A DNA stretch of 64,000 bases, taken from contig OZ025664.1 of NCBI GenBank assembly GCA_964019335.1, positions 434,001 to 498,000 of the forward strand. Direction: 5' to 3'. The notes under the pieces were generated by a model, which saw only the letters and a program-made list of their open reading frames with translations, searched no databases and had not been told where the DNA came from. Numbering within the stretch: position 1 is the stretch's first letter; every line of letters starts with the position of its first letter. A program made the position numbers and the translations under genes. Positions 50,940-62,600 of this stretch are shown here, piece after piece. The DNA comes from Diplonema japonicum. Taxonomy: Eukaryota; Euglenozoa; Diplonemea; Diplonemida; Diplonemidae.

Positions 50940-53080
50940 ATGGATGAAGAAGGGGGTATGGAACTAGAAGAGATGAGCCCACGAGAGGGGATGACGAAGC
51001 AGGAGAGAGAGAAAAAAGCAAAGGTAGGTTTTGCATTAGACAGCGCTGCCGCCATGGGGAATTTCGGGTGTGGGTTGATGCAGAACCAGCAGACTGTACA
51101 GGCAAAACTTGCGAACAAAGCAAGAAAGCAGTTGAACACACTAAGGGACATCGATATGAACGAGGAATGGCCAGAGGCGCTGAGGCGTACTACAAACCAA
51201 CTAGAGGCCGCGACACAAGAACTAAAGGAAAACTCCCAAGAGCTTTTTCAAGAAGCCGCCGAAGACATCTTGCGAAGGGTGAATATCCGCCTTGAAGAGT
51301 ACAAAAACGACTTTGTAGAGGATTTCGGCCGCCCTGCAGGAACTGCCTACGGCGTGGCCCGAGCCAGCTCAGACCTTCTCTCCCGGGATACCAAAAAGGC
51401 CCAGTTTCTCTGCCTCTCCTTCTGGATTCTCTTCCTCGTTGCATGGGAAATCCTCATTGCCTCTATTTCACACCCGCTCGACTGCAACCTCCTCCACACC
51501 TCCGACCCTGCGTACCTTCAGTGCTACGACGCCAAAGACCTTCTCATCAACCTTAACTGCTCTGCCTACCGCTGTGCCACTCCATGGAGCTCCCTCCCGG
51601 GCAGCCGCGGGTGCGACACCTGCAACTGCGAGACGTGCAACCACTGTACAGAATGCCTGTGCACCGTAGGCTACGGGCCTTCCCAGCACCATGTCTGTGC
51701 GGACTTCGAACAGTGGCCCGGTTCCTGGGCTGTCACCGTGCGCTGGGCTGTCGTCGGGTTTTGGATCACGTTGTTCGTCTTGTTTATGATAAAGTACTTC
51801 GTCGGCTGGTACCTCGAGCACCGCAGCACTGTGGTCATCTACGAACAGGACAGGCAGGATGAGCTGGCGAAGAAGAAGCGTCTCCGCATGATGCAGGAGG
51901 CACGCGACGAGCTGGTCGGCACGCACGTTGAGTTCTTCAACTCACCCAACCACCTGTACCACCCTGACCTCATAAAGGCCGCAGTGCAGCAGCGCATGGA
52001 GGACAGACAGTGCTTCCACAAGCCAGTGGCAGAGGTAGGCCGCAGTGCTGGCGAGGGAACTGATGCCTTCATGGAGATTGTGAGCCAGCATGCGGGGGAT
52101 GTGAAGGTGCGTGTGGCAGGCGACGTGAACCCCGAGCTGCAGAAGGTGTACCAGACGAGGTACATGGCACGGTCGTTGAAGAACGACAAACTCCGGCAGG
52201 CGAAGAAGAGCCGTGCTGTGGGGGCCACCTTTTCCTCGTTGGCGGCGAACCTCGGCGATCCGTGGCTGAAGGAGGTGGAGCAGGAGAACATCCCGCAGAG
52301 CGGAGAGCTGTACGATCTCTACCACAGAGTCAAAGATGCAAACAGGGAGGGCGCCACCCCCGAGCTGCTTGTGAAGGAAATGTTCAACCAGAAAGGGATA
52401 CATGCTTCGCTGCCGTTCTTGCGGAGGTTCTTGCTGCGTGAGCCGGCAAGGAACCAACTGCCCATCACTTGGGTGGAGTTTTACTCGGAGGTCTCTCTGG
52501 CGAAGGACTTCATCGTGCAGATTAGCAAAGGCGGAGCAGACTTCAGCCACTACCTCACTTCCACCTCAGAGTATGCAAATGCAACAAGAAAAAAAACCCC
52601 CAAATCACTACCACAGCGGTCTATGGGGGGAGCAGTCCACCGCGAATCGCCCGTCGCAAGCCCAGGCACTCTTTGCCATCGCCAAGCTAGTGGCACCCCT
52701 CTTCAAGGGGCTCAACCCAGACGACCTTGGCAGCGATGACACCCCTGCGTTCCAAGAGGTCGTTAGTGGCGTTGCTCCGTATGGAAAAAAAGATTTTCTT
52801 TTGTAGAATATAAAAAAAACTTAAACAGGTATGTCGTGCCCCTCGCTAGAGGCACTCCTCTCCCCACTTCATCCGAGGCAAGGGGGCAGCGCAAGGCGCT
52901 GCTTAGTGCCCTTAAAGTTCTTAAAAAGTATGGGGGGGCTTTTTTTTTCTTGGGAAATTATACCACAGGATGTCGAAACCAGAGGGCTCCGAGTCCTACG
53001 AAGAAGAGGAGGAGGAGGAGGAAGAAGAGGAGGAAGAAGAGGAACAGAACCGAGAAGACGCCGACCTGCTTCAGATGTAG
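50940..53080 (+). CDS. Two-pass membrane protein with cysteine-rich lumenal loop and acidic tail
   Basis: Four exons: 50940-52570, 52617-52778, 52829-52927, 52969-53080, giving 667 residues. The N-terminal ~145 residues are acidic and then amphipathic helical (coiled coil). Membrane helix 1 spans about 152-176 (FLCLSFWILFLVAWEILIAS) and helix 2 about 263-292. The loop between them holds 12 cysteines, including C-x2-C-x-C-x2-C-x2-C-x2-C-x-C. A long cytosolic C-terminal part follows with helical and PDZ-unrelated segments and ends in about 16 consecutive Glu residues before QNREDADLLQM. Splicing is needed to reach this end: retaining the last intron gives a basic frame instead. Introns are 46, 50 and 41 nt with GTATGC or GTATGG donors. 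Family not recognised. Confidence 0.7.
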
Positions 53081-53301
53081 GGGAAAAAAAAAAACGGAAG
53101 ACAACGAGGTCGGTGCTCTCCCCCCCCCCCCCCCCCCATCCCTCCCATAGTGTCCCCTCTTTTCTTTTCCAGTAATAGATTCCCCTTCCCCCATCCCCCA
53201 TTTTCTTTTTTACAACCGAACCCGTCTCAACTTTTTTTTGTTGTATGCTTGCGAAAAAAAAATAACGTAAAAAAAAAAAATAGCTATTTACTGCCAACAA
53301 A

Positions 53302-53392
53302 TAATGACTTTACCGTTACCTCGAGGTTCCGCATTTTACCGTCGAGGGCCCGAGATGGTAAAATGCGGAGCCGAGAGGTCGGTAAAGCATTA
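53302..53392. repeat. Hairpin insertion within a dispersed repeat
   Basis: The left arm 53302-53340 (TAATGACTTTACCG to GCATTTTACC) and right arm 53357-53392 (GGTAAAATGCGGAG to GGTAAAGCATTA) are near-complementary over about 36 bases around a 16-base loop. The matching repeat at 8408-8484 lacks these bases, which marks this as an insertion. Confidence 0.7.
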
Positions 53393-53737
53393 CTTGGCGG
53401 TAGGTAAGTGGTTTTATTTCACGACACTCTGAAATTACTTCACCACGAGGGGCACAACAGGGTGACAAGGGGTACAACAAGAGAGGGGTTACAAAGGTTA
53501 CAATACAAGTTGTTTTTCCTCCTTTTGTTGACTAAGAGCTGCCGCTGTCGCTGGCATTGCCACTGTCACCATCTCTAATCAGGCCTTCTCATACCTGGCG
53601 CGGCCGCTGGCTCCTTTTTTTCTGCTGCTTCGGTATTTTGAAGTCATTTGGGGAGCTTGGGTAAGCTGACTAAGTTACCCTTACCCACAGAAGAGTTACC
53701 CCCAGAAACTGGGTACAAGGCCTAGCCAAAAGTGGGC

Positions 53738-53878
53738 AAATTGGGAGGAAAAAGTAGTCCAACTTGGAACTGAGCCGAGGCAAAAGTTGGCCAATTGAGC
53801 TGAACCTGGGGGGAAATTAGCAAACTGAGAGGAAAAAGTAGCCCCACTGGGAACCGAACCGAGGCAAAAATTGGCCTA
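53738..53878. repeat. Two 57-bp direct repeats
   Basis: 53738-53794 and 53822-53878 share 49 of 57 bases, with cores GAGGAAAAAGTAG and CCGAGGCAAAA, 27 bases apart. Non-coding; part of the repeat-rich region. Confidence 0.8.
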
Positions 53879-54090
53879 CCGAGGCATATTATTTAACGGA
53901 AACCCCCTATTACTTCACGGAAAACAGGCCATTATTTCACCGTGAAGTAATGAGATTTAGCAAGTAATGGGCCCCCCAGTGCGTGAAGTAATTTCTGAAG
54001 AGTGAAATAAAAAAAAAAAAAAAAGAAGAAGAAGAAATAAACAATAGACGGAGGGGAAAAAATAAAACAAACAAACACAAAAGAAAGAAA

Positions 54091-55407
54091 ATGAAGATAA
54101 TAGGCCTGGCAGGGGCAAGCGGGAGTACAGAAGCAGAAGGGTGCAGCGCGACCAATGCACTACAAGACGATGCGAGCGCATTTAAAGTGAAGGAGGAGAA
54201 CGGGGAAGGGAGCTGGTCCTGCAGTTTGAAAGGGTTTGTGGAGGACCCCATCTGCCTAGTGCAACTGCATGTTGCGACGGAGGGCGGGCTCTCCGGGGTC
54301 GTCTTGGATATCATGGCCGACGCCACAAACAGCCTATGGTCATCACCTATCCAGATACCGACAAACCACACAATACTCCACATACACGTACCCAACATCA
54401 AGGGAAGGAGGCTTCGCGTCCGCATGATAAAAGAATATTCAACAACGGGAATCTTGACCTTCCGATATGTTCAGTGCCACATTGCGAAGGGCGGGAAAAA
54501 GTACAGGTTGTCGAGAAGCATACTGACAATCGACAAGTTTTCCGTAGCACAGCCGTTTAGTCTAACAGATCTGGCTCATTCTACTGCATATGGAAATCTT
54601 TTCACAACATCGGCGTGCTACGAGCTATCTACGCAAGAATCTCAACAAGATGAACGAGAACAGGAAGCTTTGAACTTAACGCATCACCTCTCTGGTATCT
54701 GGGATGGTGCGAGTTTCAACCACGGGTCTCACCTCGGCACAGTGCGTGTGGTGTTCCTGGCGATCATCGAAAGTGTGAAGCAAATCTTCCTCAATGAGCC
54801 GAAGTTGCTTGATATCCATGCCCCCTCGTACGTCTTTGGTGATATCCACGGGAACTTCCAAGATTTGCTTTATTTCATGTCAAACTTGATCCCGTTCAAG
54901 CACATTAAGTACAGCTCGCACAATTATTTGTTCCTGGGGGATTATGTTGATAGAGGCCGTCATGATGTGGAGTGCCTTGCGTACCTCTTCGCGTTGAAGG
55001 TACAAGCCCCTCACAAAATCTTTCTTTGCCGGGGAAACCACGAGGATAGAAAGCAGAACTGCAAGCTCGAGGAATCTTTCCTCAAGCACTGCACTGCGCT
55101 CTTTGGAAAGACCGACGGCCATGAGGTGTGGGTGAAGTGCAACGAAGTTTTTGACGTGATGCCTTTATGTGCGGTTGTGGGAGAAAAGCTTTTCGCTTGC
55201 CATGGAGGCGTCCCACGGATGCCTTGTGATGACCAAGGGAAACAGCTTCCAATTCGGCCGTTTATGGCAAAGATGCCTAAGAAGATCGACACCATTTGCG
55301 ATAGTGAAGATGTTTATCAGCAGATGGCGTGTGATTTGCTATGGGCAGATCCAGCACAAGATAGAGATGTTGAAGGCTTTGAATGGTATGGTGGAAGAAA
55401 AAGAGAG

Positions 55408-55443
<36 letters not shown>

Positions 55444-55709
55444 GCAACGAGGCTCGGGGGTGTTCGACTGTCTTTGGCCAGGCGGCCGTAGAAGAATTTC
55501 TTGATGCCAATGGTTTTGAGTGCTTGTTCAGGGCGCACCAATGTTTCTCCTTCGGGGTGAACATAAGCAAGTGTGCCAAGGTGATCACCCTCTTCACATC
55601 TTCTAACTACTGCGACAACAACTCTTGTGCAGGGTGCGCGTTAGTCACAGGTGACCATAAGATATTACTTTTGATGAAAGAGCACTCGCCAGCGATTGCG
55701 AAAAAATGA
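54091..55709 (+). CDS. PPP-family Ser/Thr protein phosphatase with N-terminal extension
   Basis: Two exons, 54091-55385 and 55445-55709, give 519 residues. The catalytic domain has VFGDIHGNF (about 247), FLGDYVDRG (about 283), CRGNHEDRK (about 315), a metal-binding ACHGGVPRMP (about 370), and after splicing NEARGCSTVFGQAAVEEFL and FRAHQCFSFG, then the YCDNNSCAG block, all in PPP order. The first ~160 residues are not part of the phosphatase fold; they contain beta-rich segments (CLVQLHVATEGGLSGVVLDI, LRVRMIKEYST) that might form a C2-like domain. This is not PP1, PP2A or calcineurin by its insert pattern; it may be a protist-specific branch. The intron (59 nt) has a GTATGG donor and a 28-nt T tract before ACAG. 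Confidence 0.88.
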
Positions 55710-56884
55710 GCCTTTTTTCTCTTTTTTTTTTTTTTTTTTTCCCCTTTTTTGCGATGAACTTTCGGAGGGGGGAGTAGACCAGATGCAGATTTTTTATCTT
55801 CAAACACAAAAAAAAAACACTTTTTTTTACCTACGCTTTGGCTTTTTTTTTTTTTTTTTCTCTTTTTTTTCCACCCCGTTACTTTTTAAAGGGAATTTGG
55901 CTAAATTTTTATTTTTCTGCCTTCCTGAAAGGAGGGGAAACTTTACGAGTTCACTATATTAAAAAAAAAAAAAGATTCTTCCCTTAGCAACCAATGCTGG
56001 GGAACCGACTTGTTTTTTTCTGTTCTAATACTGCATGAAAACAAAAAAAAAGAGAGAGGGGAAAAGAAAAAGGAGGGGGAGGGGGGAAACCCGCCTTTAT
56101 ATGTAAATTGTAAATTGTCGTCTTCTCTCTTTTCAAATCATATCCTTCCTTTTCCCCAATGTACCTATTTCTTCTTCTTCTTCTTTTCCTTTTCTTTAAA
56201 TATTTTATTAGAGAGAGGCTTTGGAGCCCCTCCCCTCTCCTTCTATGTTGACTGTATTGCAGTCCATCAAGTATTCAATGTGGGCCTATGAAGGTCCTCA
56301 CATTTGAGCAATAATGAGAATAAAATAATGAAAGAAGTTGGAATGAGGTGAAAAAGAGAAAAAAAAATAAAAAGAGGGGGGGGGTAAACAAAACGCGCAC
56401 CTTTTTACGTGAAAGAAACTATTAAAAAGAGAAATAAAAAAGGGTGAGGAAAAAAAAAACAAAAAATTGAAAAAAAAAGAAAAAGAAAATGCCAAGGACA
56501 AACAAAAACAAACAAAAAAAAAAGAAATAATAAAGTGTACCTGCAATTCTTACATCCCCCCCCCCCCCCCCCCATGTCTCCACATATTTTTATAACAACA
56601 GCAACAAAAAGAAAACCTCCCCCAATCGCTGTCCCACCCTCTCCTTTTTTTTTTTTAACTACCGTTAGCCGAAGTTATACCTTCGCCATGGAAGCGGATA
56701 AAGCCTGAGCTTATATTTGCAACATGGATTCGCAGGCCAGGCGCGAAAAAGACCCGGACGGATAGATTCTTGAATCAAGTAGCGTTGAGGACAAAGGCCC
56801 TGAATGAGCCCGTGTTGTTTTGTGCCCCTTGCAACGCCCTGCTAAACTACCCAGTTTCTTCCCAGAATACACAAAAAAAAAAAA
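55710..56884. other. Intergenic region with an ATG-less open stretch
   Basis: Mostly T, A, G and C runs. From about 56655 to 56875 the sequence becomes balanced and is open for about 75 codons without an ATG; it encodes FCAPCNALLNYPVSS near its end. No complete gene can be built. A short A run directly precedes the ATG at 56885. Confidence 0.45.
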
Positions 56885-58210
56885 ATGCCAGTATCGCGAG
56901 GAGGGGTAAGTAGAGAGGTGCCGGTGTGTTACAAGCCGCCACCTGTCCCTCATAGTAAAGTCGATGAACTATCTGACGATTCAGAAACGGAGAGCACATG
57001 GAGCAGCAGCACATCATCAAGCAGCAGCACAAGCTCGGGCTCCAGAGACGTGTCCACAGGTACTTCATACAACACATCGTCTTGCACTGCACGGACGGGG
57101 TGCACGTTTCAACCGAAAATCACAAATGTGGCGAGAGAACTGTGTGGTAGGAACCCCGACAAGTGGGAGAAGAAGCTGTACTATGAGGAGATGTGCACGC
57201 GTTCTGAGCGAAAGCGGGAGAACCACCTCCTGCGCCGCCTCGCGCAGCAACGCGAAGACGAGGAGTTGAAAGAATGCACCTTCGCTCCCAAAGTCCTGGA
57301 GAATACCTTTCAAAAGCTCCGCGACCCGTCGCAAGTGTTCTGCACTCTGTACGACGATGCCGTGCAACGAGAGAAGCTTCGGAAGTACGCACTTCTCAAA
57401 AAAAAACAACAACAAGAACGCGAAGACAGAATCGCCTGCATGCTTGGTACAAAACGGGCCAGAGTGAAAGGCGTGTCTGGTTTAAAAACCACCCTCGAGG
57501 CAGGTGCTAGGCTGCACAACGATGCCAAGAAACGGGACGCGAAGACAAAAGAGAAGCAAAAGGAACAGGAAACCGCGCTTCTATCCAAACAGCTCTCTCA
57601 CGACAAAAAGATCCACGCCGTGCCCAACGAGAAGCTCCCATGGGAGCGATGGTACGAGAAGGGCCTCGCAAAGCAACAGGAACGAAACACCAAAATGATG
57701 ACCGTCCGAACAAACGCGTGGCGGGAAAACCATGTCAAACGAAAATCAAGCGTCGAAGTCTTCGACAGACTGCACAGGGACAGGGATGTCAGGGTCACGA
57801 AAGATGAAATGGACGCGGAATGCACATTTAAACCAGAGATCCGAGAGCTTCCCAACAACATAAGAAGGGAGAGGGAGGCGTACAAAAGGGATCAAGAGGA
57901 ACGTGAAGAGAGAAGAACAGCCATGAGGAGAGAACGTCGCCAGATGAAGCTCAACAAGAAGCTCCTCGCACGGTACTATGACGCTTACGCAGAGCACAGC
58001 ATCACGCCTCCTGTCGTGCCTCCACCGCATGTATTCTACCACGAGAAACTTGCTTCGATAGAGTTCGTAGACGAGATGTGCTGCCCCATCCCATCCCCAT
58101 GCGACAGGCCCCCTTTGCCCCCGCAGCATAGAAAGCAGTCCGACTCCTACTCCAGCGAGGAGTCCCATCCGGAGAACGTCACAGATGAAGATGTCTCTGA
58201 CGAGAATTAG
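56885..58210 (+). CDS. Charged coiled-coil protein with repeated CTFxP motif
   Basis: 441 residues, intronless. A Ser/Thr-rich head (about 28-65) is followed by highly charged helices. The motif CTFQPKI (about 73), CTFAPKV (about 131) and CTFKPEI (about 312) recurs; C/A-TFxPx-I motifs of this sort are common in coiled-coil proteins of flagellated protists, from memory. LYDDAVQREKLRKYALLKKK and related segments repeat a Y-D-x-A-x-x-R pattern. The C-terminus is Pro-rich and acidic (SSEESHPENVTDEDVSDEN). A cytoskeletal or flagellar role is likely but rests on these motifs only. Confidence 0.75.
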   Translation: MPVSRGGVSREVPVCYKPPPVPHSKVDELSDDSETESTWSSSTSSSSSTSSGSRDVSTGTSYNTSSCTARTGCTFQPKITNVARELCGRNPDKWEKKLYYEEMCTRSERKRENHLLRRLAQQREDEELKECTFAPKVLENTFQKLRDPSQVFCTLYDDAVQREKLRKYALLKKKQQQEREDRIACMLGTKRARVKGVSGLKTTLEAGARLHNDAKKRDAKTKEKQKEQETALLSKQLSHDKKIHAVPNEKLPWERWYEKGLAKQQERNTKMMTVRTNAWRENHVKRKSSVEVFDRLHRDRDVRVTKDEMDAECTFKPEIRELPNNIRREREAYKRDQEEREERRTAMRRERRQMKLNKKLLARYYDAYAEHSITPPVVPPPHVFYHEKLASIEFVDEMCCPIPSPCDRPPLPPQHRKQSDSYSSEESHPENVTDEDVSDEN

Positions 58211-58390
58211 ATTTAAAGAAAAGAGATGAAAGTAAAGGGAAAGTAAAAACAAACCCCCCCCTCCCCCCCTCCTGTATAACAAAGGAAGGACCACGCACAC
58301 CACGTGTACATATTAGTTATTATCGCTGATAGTTGTTTTTTTTTTTTAATTGGTAAACCTGTCACCACACCAAAGGGTGGTGGGTTAAAG

Positions 58391-59455
58391 ATGACCGAAG
58401 ACGGTGGTGCGAGCGAAAGGGTGTCGCTGAGAAGCTCTAAGTCATTGAGGAGCACTAAAAGCGCAAGTTCGACACGGTCGAGGGGGTCCTTCGGGGCGGG
58501 AACATACGAAGTGGGCATGGAGCACCTGCCGCAAGGGTGGAAGGTGCAGCGGAGTAAGAAGTACGGGCGGTTTTTCTATGTAGACACGGGCTCCGGGAAG
58601 GCGGTTTGGAAGAAGCCGACAGAAGTCGCCCCAGGGTTCTTAAGGAAGGCAGGTCCGAGGGGGTTACTGACTGCATATCAGACGAATTATCCACTCAAAA
58701 ACCTTGACACAAGGGGACCTGAAGTCGTGCGGGCCGTAGGCAGAGCGGTGAAAGGTCTGCGAGGGTGTTGGAGAGGCCCAGCAGATCCTTCACAAGAGAA
58801 AACTGCTGATAATTACGTATCGGTGTCGAAGGCAACGTTCACAGCGAAGAACTTCGACTTCGATCCGAAACACCACAAACTGCGTCCTGCACCTCCAGAT
58901 GCAAGACCTGAACACCATGAGTTCGATGGGAACACCACCAACAATGACTTCTTCAAAGGGGAGCAGCCAAAGCGCGCCGCAAAGAAAACCTACACTGACA
59001 GGCCTCCCATTTCCATCCCAAAGCCTACCCCTCTCTCTACTGAGACTACAAACAATGCCATTTACACCGCATACTGCGGGCCGTCCCTCCGCCCCCGCCT
59101 CCTCCGGCCCGCAGTCAAGACCGTCAGAACATCACCTTTCACGGCCACCACGCACTACCAAGCTGCCTTCAATGAGGAAGCATACGAGATCCCTCGCTTC
59201 TGCAGGCTCAAGCGGCAGCATTGGACGCCTCCCGAGAGGAAATGTTTGGTATGCTTGAAAAGTCATGGGGAAAAGAGGGGAAAACAATAACGTTAACAGT
59301 ATAAAGAAACCCGCAACTTCGAAACCACCCAAGAGGCCATGGCCAGGCAGATATGCGAGAACCCCGACGTTGACTTTGTTCAGTCGCGGCACTGCTTGAA
59401 CCATGCGTGGAGAGGCCCCGAGAGCGGCTGGGACATGGGCACGCCTGAGCCGTGA
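58391..59455 (+). CDS. WW-domain protein
   Basis: Two exons, 58391-59248 and 59300-59455, give 337 residues. A Ser/Arg-rich head is followed by a WW domain at about 46-76 (LPQGWKVQRSKKYGRFFYVD, then AVWKKP) with both signature tryptophans and the final Pro; WW domains bind proline-rich peptides. Downstream are repeats of aromatic/Pro blocks (NYPLKNLDTRGP, ISIPKPTPLSTE, YGPSLRPRL-like) and an exon 2 ending ESGWDMGTPEP. Without splicing the frame would stop after a basic CLKSHGEKRGKQ tail. The intron is 51 nt (GTATGC to AACAG). Related WW plus low-complexity proteins occur around the flagellar base in protists, but no specific family is recognised. Confidence 0.75.
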
Positions 59456-59614
59456 GGAGATCCGTCGCGATGTAATAGTTCAGTTTAACTCCCTCATTCC
59501 TCACCTTTGCTTACTTCCGTTAAGTTCCCGTTCCTCCTAGTATTTTACACGGTTTTTTTTTTTTCTCCGTTAACCCGGTACTTTGAATTAACACCCACCA
59601 GGGCAAAGGGCGAG

Positions 59615-62600
59615 ATGCGGAGCAGCATTCGCGAGACACGGCCGAAGGCGGTAGAGGAAGAACCTGCATATCAGTCCTTCTGGTCGAGACTGACATACAC
59701 CTATGCGAGCGACACGCTACAGCTAGGGTCAGAAAGGCCACTGGAGGCAGATGATATCCCGCACTTGCACCCACGGTTTGAGGTGAAGCTGGCGCACAAG
59801 CAGTTTGCAGATGCGTGGAGCCAAGAGCTGAGGGGGGACGCCCCTAGTGTGGCGATGGCGATGCGGCATTGTTTTGAGGAGAGATTCATGGACAGCGTGA
59901 CGTTGGAGTTTTTAGAAATCTTGCTAGGGTTCGTGGGGCCGCTGGCATTGAAGGCCGTGATCGGGTTCACCGCTGACAAGACGCGACCCGTAAGTGAGGG
60001 AGTGGCGTTAGTGTTCCTGCTTTTCTGCTCGTCGATCGTGAAGGGTCTCAGTGCGTCATGGACTCTGCAGATCACGACCTCTGTCGGTATGGATGTGCAC
60101 AGCGCTGTCGTTGCCGCTATCTACCGCAAAGCCCTGAAGCTCTCCCCCGCTACCAAGTACACTAAGGGCTCCATCGTGAACATCCAGTCAAACGACGCCC
60201 TGCGTATGGCAAACATCGTTTCCGCACTCAACGTGGTGTGGACGGCACCCCTTACCATCTTTGTAGCCTTGGTCCTGCTCATTCAAAACGTCGGTGCTGC
60301 ATCCTTCGCGGGCCTTGCCTTCATGCTGTTGTTGGTCCCCATCAACGGTATCGCTGTGTCGCAGATGGAAGGGATTCGTATGGAGGTCATTGGGCTTACG
60401 GACTCACGTGTTGCGATGATGAACGAGTTGCTCTCAGGCGTCAGGATCGCGAAGTTCATGTGCCTTGAGGAGCACTTCAAAACGCGGCTGTACGCCATTC
60501 GAAAGAGAGAAATCGAACTGCTCCGTGCCCAGTCGTATTGGCACGCCTTCACCTCTTTCTTAGTTTTCATCACCCCTACTGTGACGTCCATGTTCACATT
60601 CGTCACCTATGCCGCGCTGGGGAACGAGCTGGATGCCCGTGCTATCTTTACTGCTCTGTCGCTGTTCAACCTGCTCCGTGTCCCTCTCTCCTTCCTCCCC
60701 ATCGTCATCTTCAGTATGATCGAGTCCACAGTTGCGCTGGAGCGTATCCAGGACTTCCTCACTTCGTCTGAGATCAACCCCGAAGCCATTGAACGCAGTG
60801 CCCCACGCTCGGACATCATCATCAAGAATGGGTCCTTCACATGGGAGACAGATGACAATGCGACTGTCGTGCTTGGCAGCGAGAAGCCCATCGACCTCAC
60901 GATCCGCAGCGGGGACCTGTGCCTCATTGTGGGGAAGGTAGGGAGTGGGAAGTCATCGCTGCTGGCCACCCTCTCAGGGCAGATCATAAAGCTGACAGGA
61001 CAAGTCACTCTGCCATCAGGGTCTGTTGCCTATTGCCCGCAGCAGGCGTGGCTCGCCAACGACACTGTGCGCGGGAACATTCTCTTTGGCAACGCGTACT
61101 TCAACAGCATGTACAAGCACGTCATCAAGGTCTGCTCGCTTCTTGCAGACCTCGACCTCTTCTCTTCCGGCGACATGACTGAGGTGGGCGAAAAAGGTGT
61201 GACCTTGAGCGGTGGGCAGAGGCAGCGTATCGCCTTAGCGCGGGCAGTTTACTCGAATGCGGATGTCGTGCTGCTGGACGATGTGCTCAGTGCTGTCGAC
61301 CCGCACGTTGCCAGGTCGCTGTTCGAGGAGGTTATACTGGGCGAGCTGAAGGACAAAACGCGTGTGATGGTGACGAACGCCGTGCAGTTTCTGAACAAAG
61401 CAGACCTCATTGTCGTGATGGGTGACAATGGGAACATTTCGTTCTCAGGAACATACCCGGAGCTCCGACAGAGCGGGATGCAACTGGAACAGGTGATCTC
61501 AGACGAAGCACAAGATGCCGAAGAGTTTGTACAAGGGGCAAATGTCAAACGCGAAAAGGAGCTAGAAGAAGAGAAAGCAGAAGACGAAGATGGTGACGGT
61601 GACGGTGACGATGACAAGAACGACGAGGAGGGTGAGACAGGCCAATCCACCCAAGCGGCGGAGGAGCGTGCCCACGGTGCCGTGAGCAACGAGGTGCTTT
61701 TCAGATACATGAGAGCATGCGGTAGCACTCTCTGGTACTTTGGTTTTTTTGTCGTCATTGCAGAGGTGGCGCAGACAACTTCTGATTTGTGGCTGGCTAT
61801 ATGGTCCGATCGCCGCTTGTCTCCGTCACCTGGTACGAACTTCTACCTTGGCATCTACGTGCTGTTGGGGTGTGTTGTTGCTTTGTTGTCATTCTTGCGT
61901 GGTATAGCCGCTGTTGAGTCCGCCGTGCGTGCTTCAAGGATTATGCACGCACAGATGCTTTCATCAGTATTAAGAGTATGTTGTAGTCTATGTATGTACC
62001 CTGTGCAGGCGCCTTCAAGCTTCTTCGATGTCACCCCAATGGGACGGATCCTAACGAGGTTTTCAAAGGATCTTGATTGTATGTTCCCCGAATACCTTAG
62101 AGACACACAGCCCTTGACACCTCCCTCGCCGACGGTCTCAACTCTTTTTTCACAGTCATCTCTATGACGCTTGGCACATTGATTGTGGTTTTGGTTGCCC
62201 TGCCTCTCTTCGTTGTTGTGTTGCTGCCGTTGGGTAACTTCTGTATGGAACAAACTTCTAACTTCTGTTTTTATCCTCCACACAGACCTCAGGGTGATGA
62301 ACTACTACAGAGCAACATCGAGAGAGCTGGCTAGAATCAGTGCCACAGCGTCCAGCCCCATCTACGCCTTTTTCTCGGAATCTCTGAGCGGTGCCTCTTC
62401 GATCCAGAGCTACGCGGTGGTGGAAAGATTCGAGTCGCAGAATGACAGGCTAGTGGACAGGTACCACAGGTGCTACTGGTTCGGCCTCACGGTGAGTAGG
62501 TGGTTGAACGTGCGCCTTGAGTTTTGCGGTGCCATGATAGTGCTAGCTGCTGGTCTGCTTGTTGCATTCTACCGGGACAGCATGGACCCCGGCCAAGTGG

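Larger units (their letters stand above)
53081..54090. other. Repeat-rich intergenic region
   Basis: After a C run at 53120-53137 and A runs, the dispersed repeat also found in the array spacer begins at 53274 and contains the hairpin at 53302-53392. Then come balanced non-coding sequence, a pair of 57-bp direct repeats (53738-53794 and 53822-53878), and short inverted TTACTTCAC/GTGAAGTAAT strings at 53910-54000 that look like the far end of the same element. No gene is supported. Confidence 0.55.
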
